This document shows positions 22,675 through 22,951 of a stretch of DNA of 22,951 nucleotides, piece by piece. The stretch is from the NCBI GenBank assembly GCA_009801015.1, contig VHZZ01004220.1:41282-64232 (forward strand). The letters are read 5' to 3'. The notes below the pieces were generated by a model that worked only from the letters and a program-made list of their open reading frames with translations, was not told where the DNA came from and made no database searches. A program made the position numbers and the translations under genes. The stretch comes from Silene noctiflora (Eukaryota; Streptophyta; Magnoliopsida; Caryophyllales; Caryophyllaceae). Every line of letters starts with the position of its first letter. Position 1 is the stretch's first letter.

Positions 22675-22951
22675 TAAGTCTTACTCGTCCCCGAGTAAGT
22701 AATAGAGCAAGACCAAGACCCTTATTAAACTAAAGTTTAACTAAACTAATAATATCCGATGATAGGCAATTTACGGACCTTCTCCGTCCCTTCAACTCAC
22801 AACGAAACACAATGAGATATGTGCTTCCTTGCAAGGTAAGTGGGTGTAATACTACAGTTTTCCCTGCCTTTGGTGACTCGACCGAGTAGGACTTACTCTG
22901 TCGAGTAAGTCCGTGTCTTTTTAAGTCAGAGTCTGGAAGTGTGGTACTCGA
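22675..22951 (-). mobile_element. retrotransposon interior next to the 3' LTR (partial)
   Basis: Non-coding interior of the minus-strand element, running out of the window. It contains two hairpins sharing one arm: CTTACTCG...CGAGTAAG (22680-22699) and GGACTTACTC-TGTC-GAGTAAGTCC (22889-22912, 10-bp perfect stem). The GGGGACGAGTAAG wording upstream of the polypurine tract is common in plant Ty3-type elements. No gag-pol coding is visible here. Confidence 0.65.

Noticed and set aside
1..22951. CRISPR arrays, bacterial operons or phage-type systems
   Set aside because: Nothing of the kind is present; introns, BAH-RRM gene and plant retroelements show this is plant nuclear DNA.

Overview
The window is nuclear DNA from a flowering plant, very probably a eudicot. 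It is AT-rich, has GT-AG introns with plant-like pyrimidine tracts, and holds one multi-exon gene among decayed plant transposons (MULE, hAT-like, RTE-type LINE, LTR retrotransposons). The species cannot be fixed from the sequence; Ns at 816-817 and 15871 suggest a draft assembly.

The only host gene I can support is on the plus strand, with coding exons between 1425 and 18243. Splicing ten coding exons by phase gives one open frame of about 704 residues: an N-terminal BAH domain (about 35-177), a long Lys/Ser-rich disordered region with basic NLS-like clusters (about 178-516), an RRM-like fold (about 538-635) and a conserved C-terminal tail. This is the layout of ANTI-SILENCING 1 (ASI1, also IBM2/SG1), the Arabidopsis nuclear factor that lets RNA polymerase II transcripts pass through introns containing heterochromatic transposons without premature polyadenylation. 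A non-coding first exon and a 5'UTR intron lie at about 1118-1395, and a small 3'UTR intron is likely at 18304-18367.

Layout: 1-121 is probably the U5 end of an LTR. 122-1110 is upstream DNA with hairpin and C-rich repeat sequence. 1118-1784 is the 5'UTR and first BAH exon. Intron 2 (4.3 kb) holds tandem duplications and repeat fragments. 6057-7337 is the rest of BAH plus the disordered region. Intron 4 (7.1 kb) holds two RTE-LINE 3' fragments, a small MITE with a 9-bp target duplication, and a MULE with a 9-bp target duplication whose right inverted repeat is split by a nested hAT-like element; further repeat remnants follow. The RRM and C-terminal exons occupy 14423-18243. The 3'UTR and unassigned intergenic DNA run to about 19700. 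From 19705 to the end is a minus-strand LTR retrotransposon (3' LTR, polypurine tract, start of the interior), and its LTR is interrupted by a second, plus-strand LTR-like insertion.

The most interesting point is conceptual. A gene whose family safeguards transcription through transposon-filled introns here carries such introns itself. Read-through of intron 4 would end the protein after BAH and the disordered region, before the RRM, which resembles the short IBM1 isoform controlled by ASI1. Self-regulation is an inference that RNA and methylation data could test.
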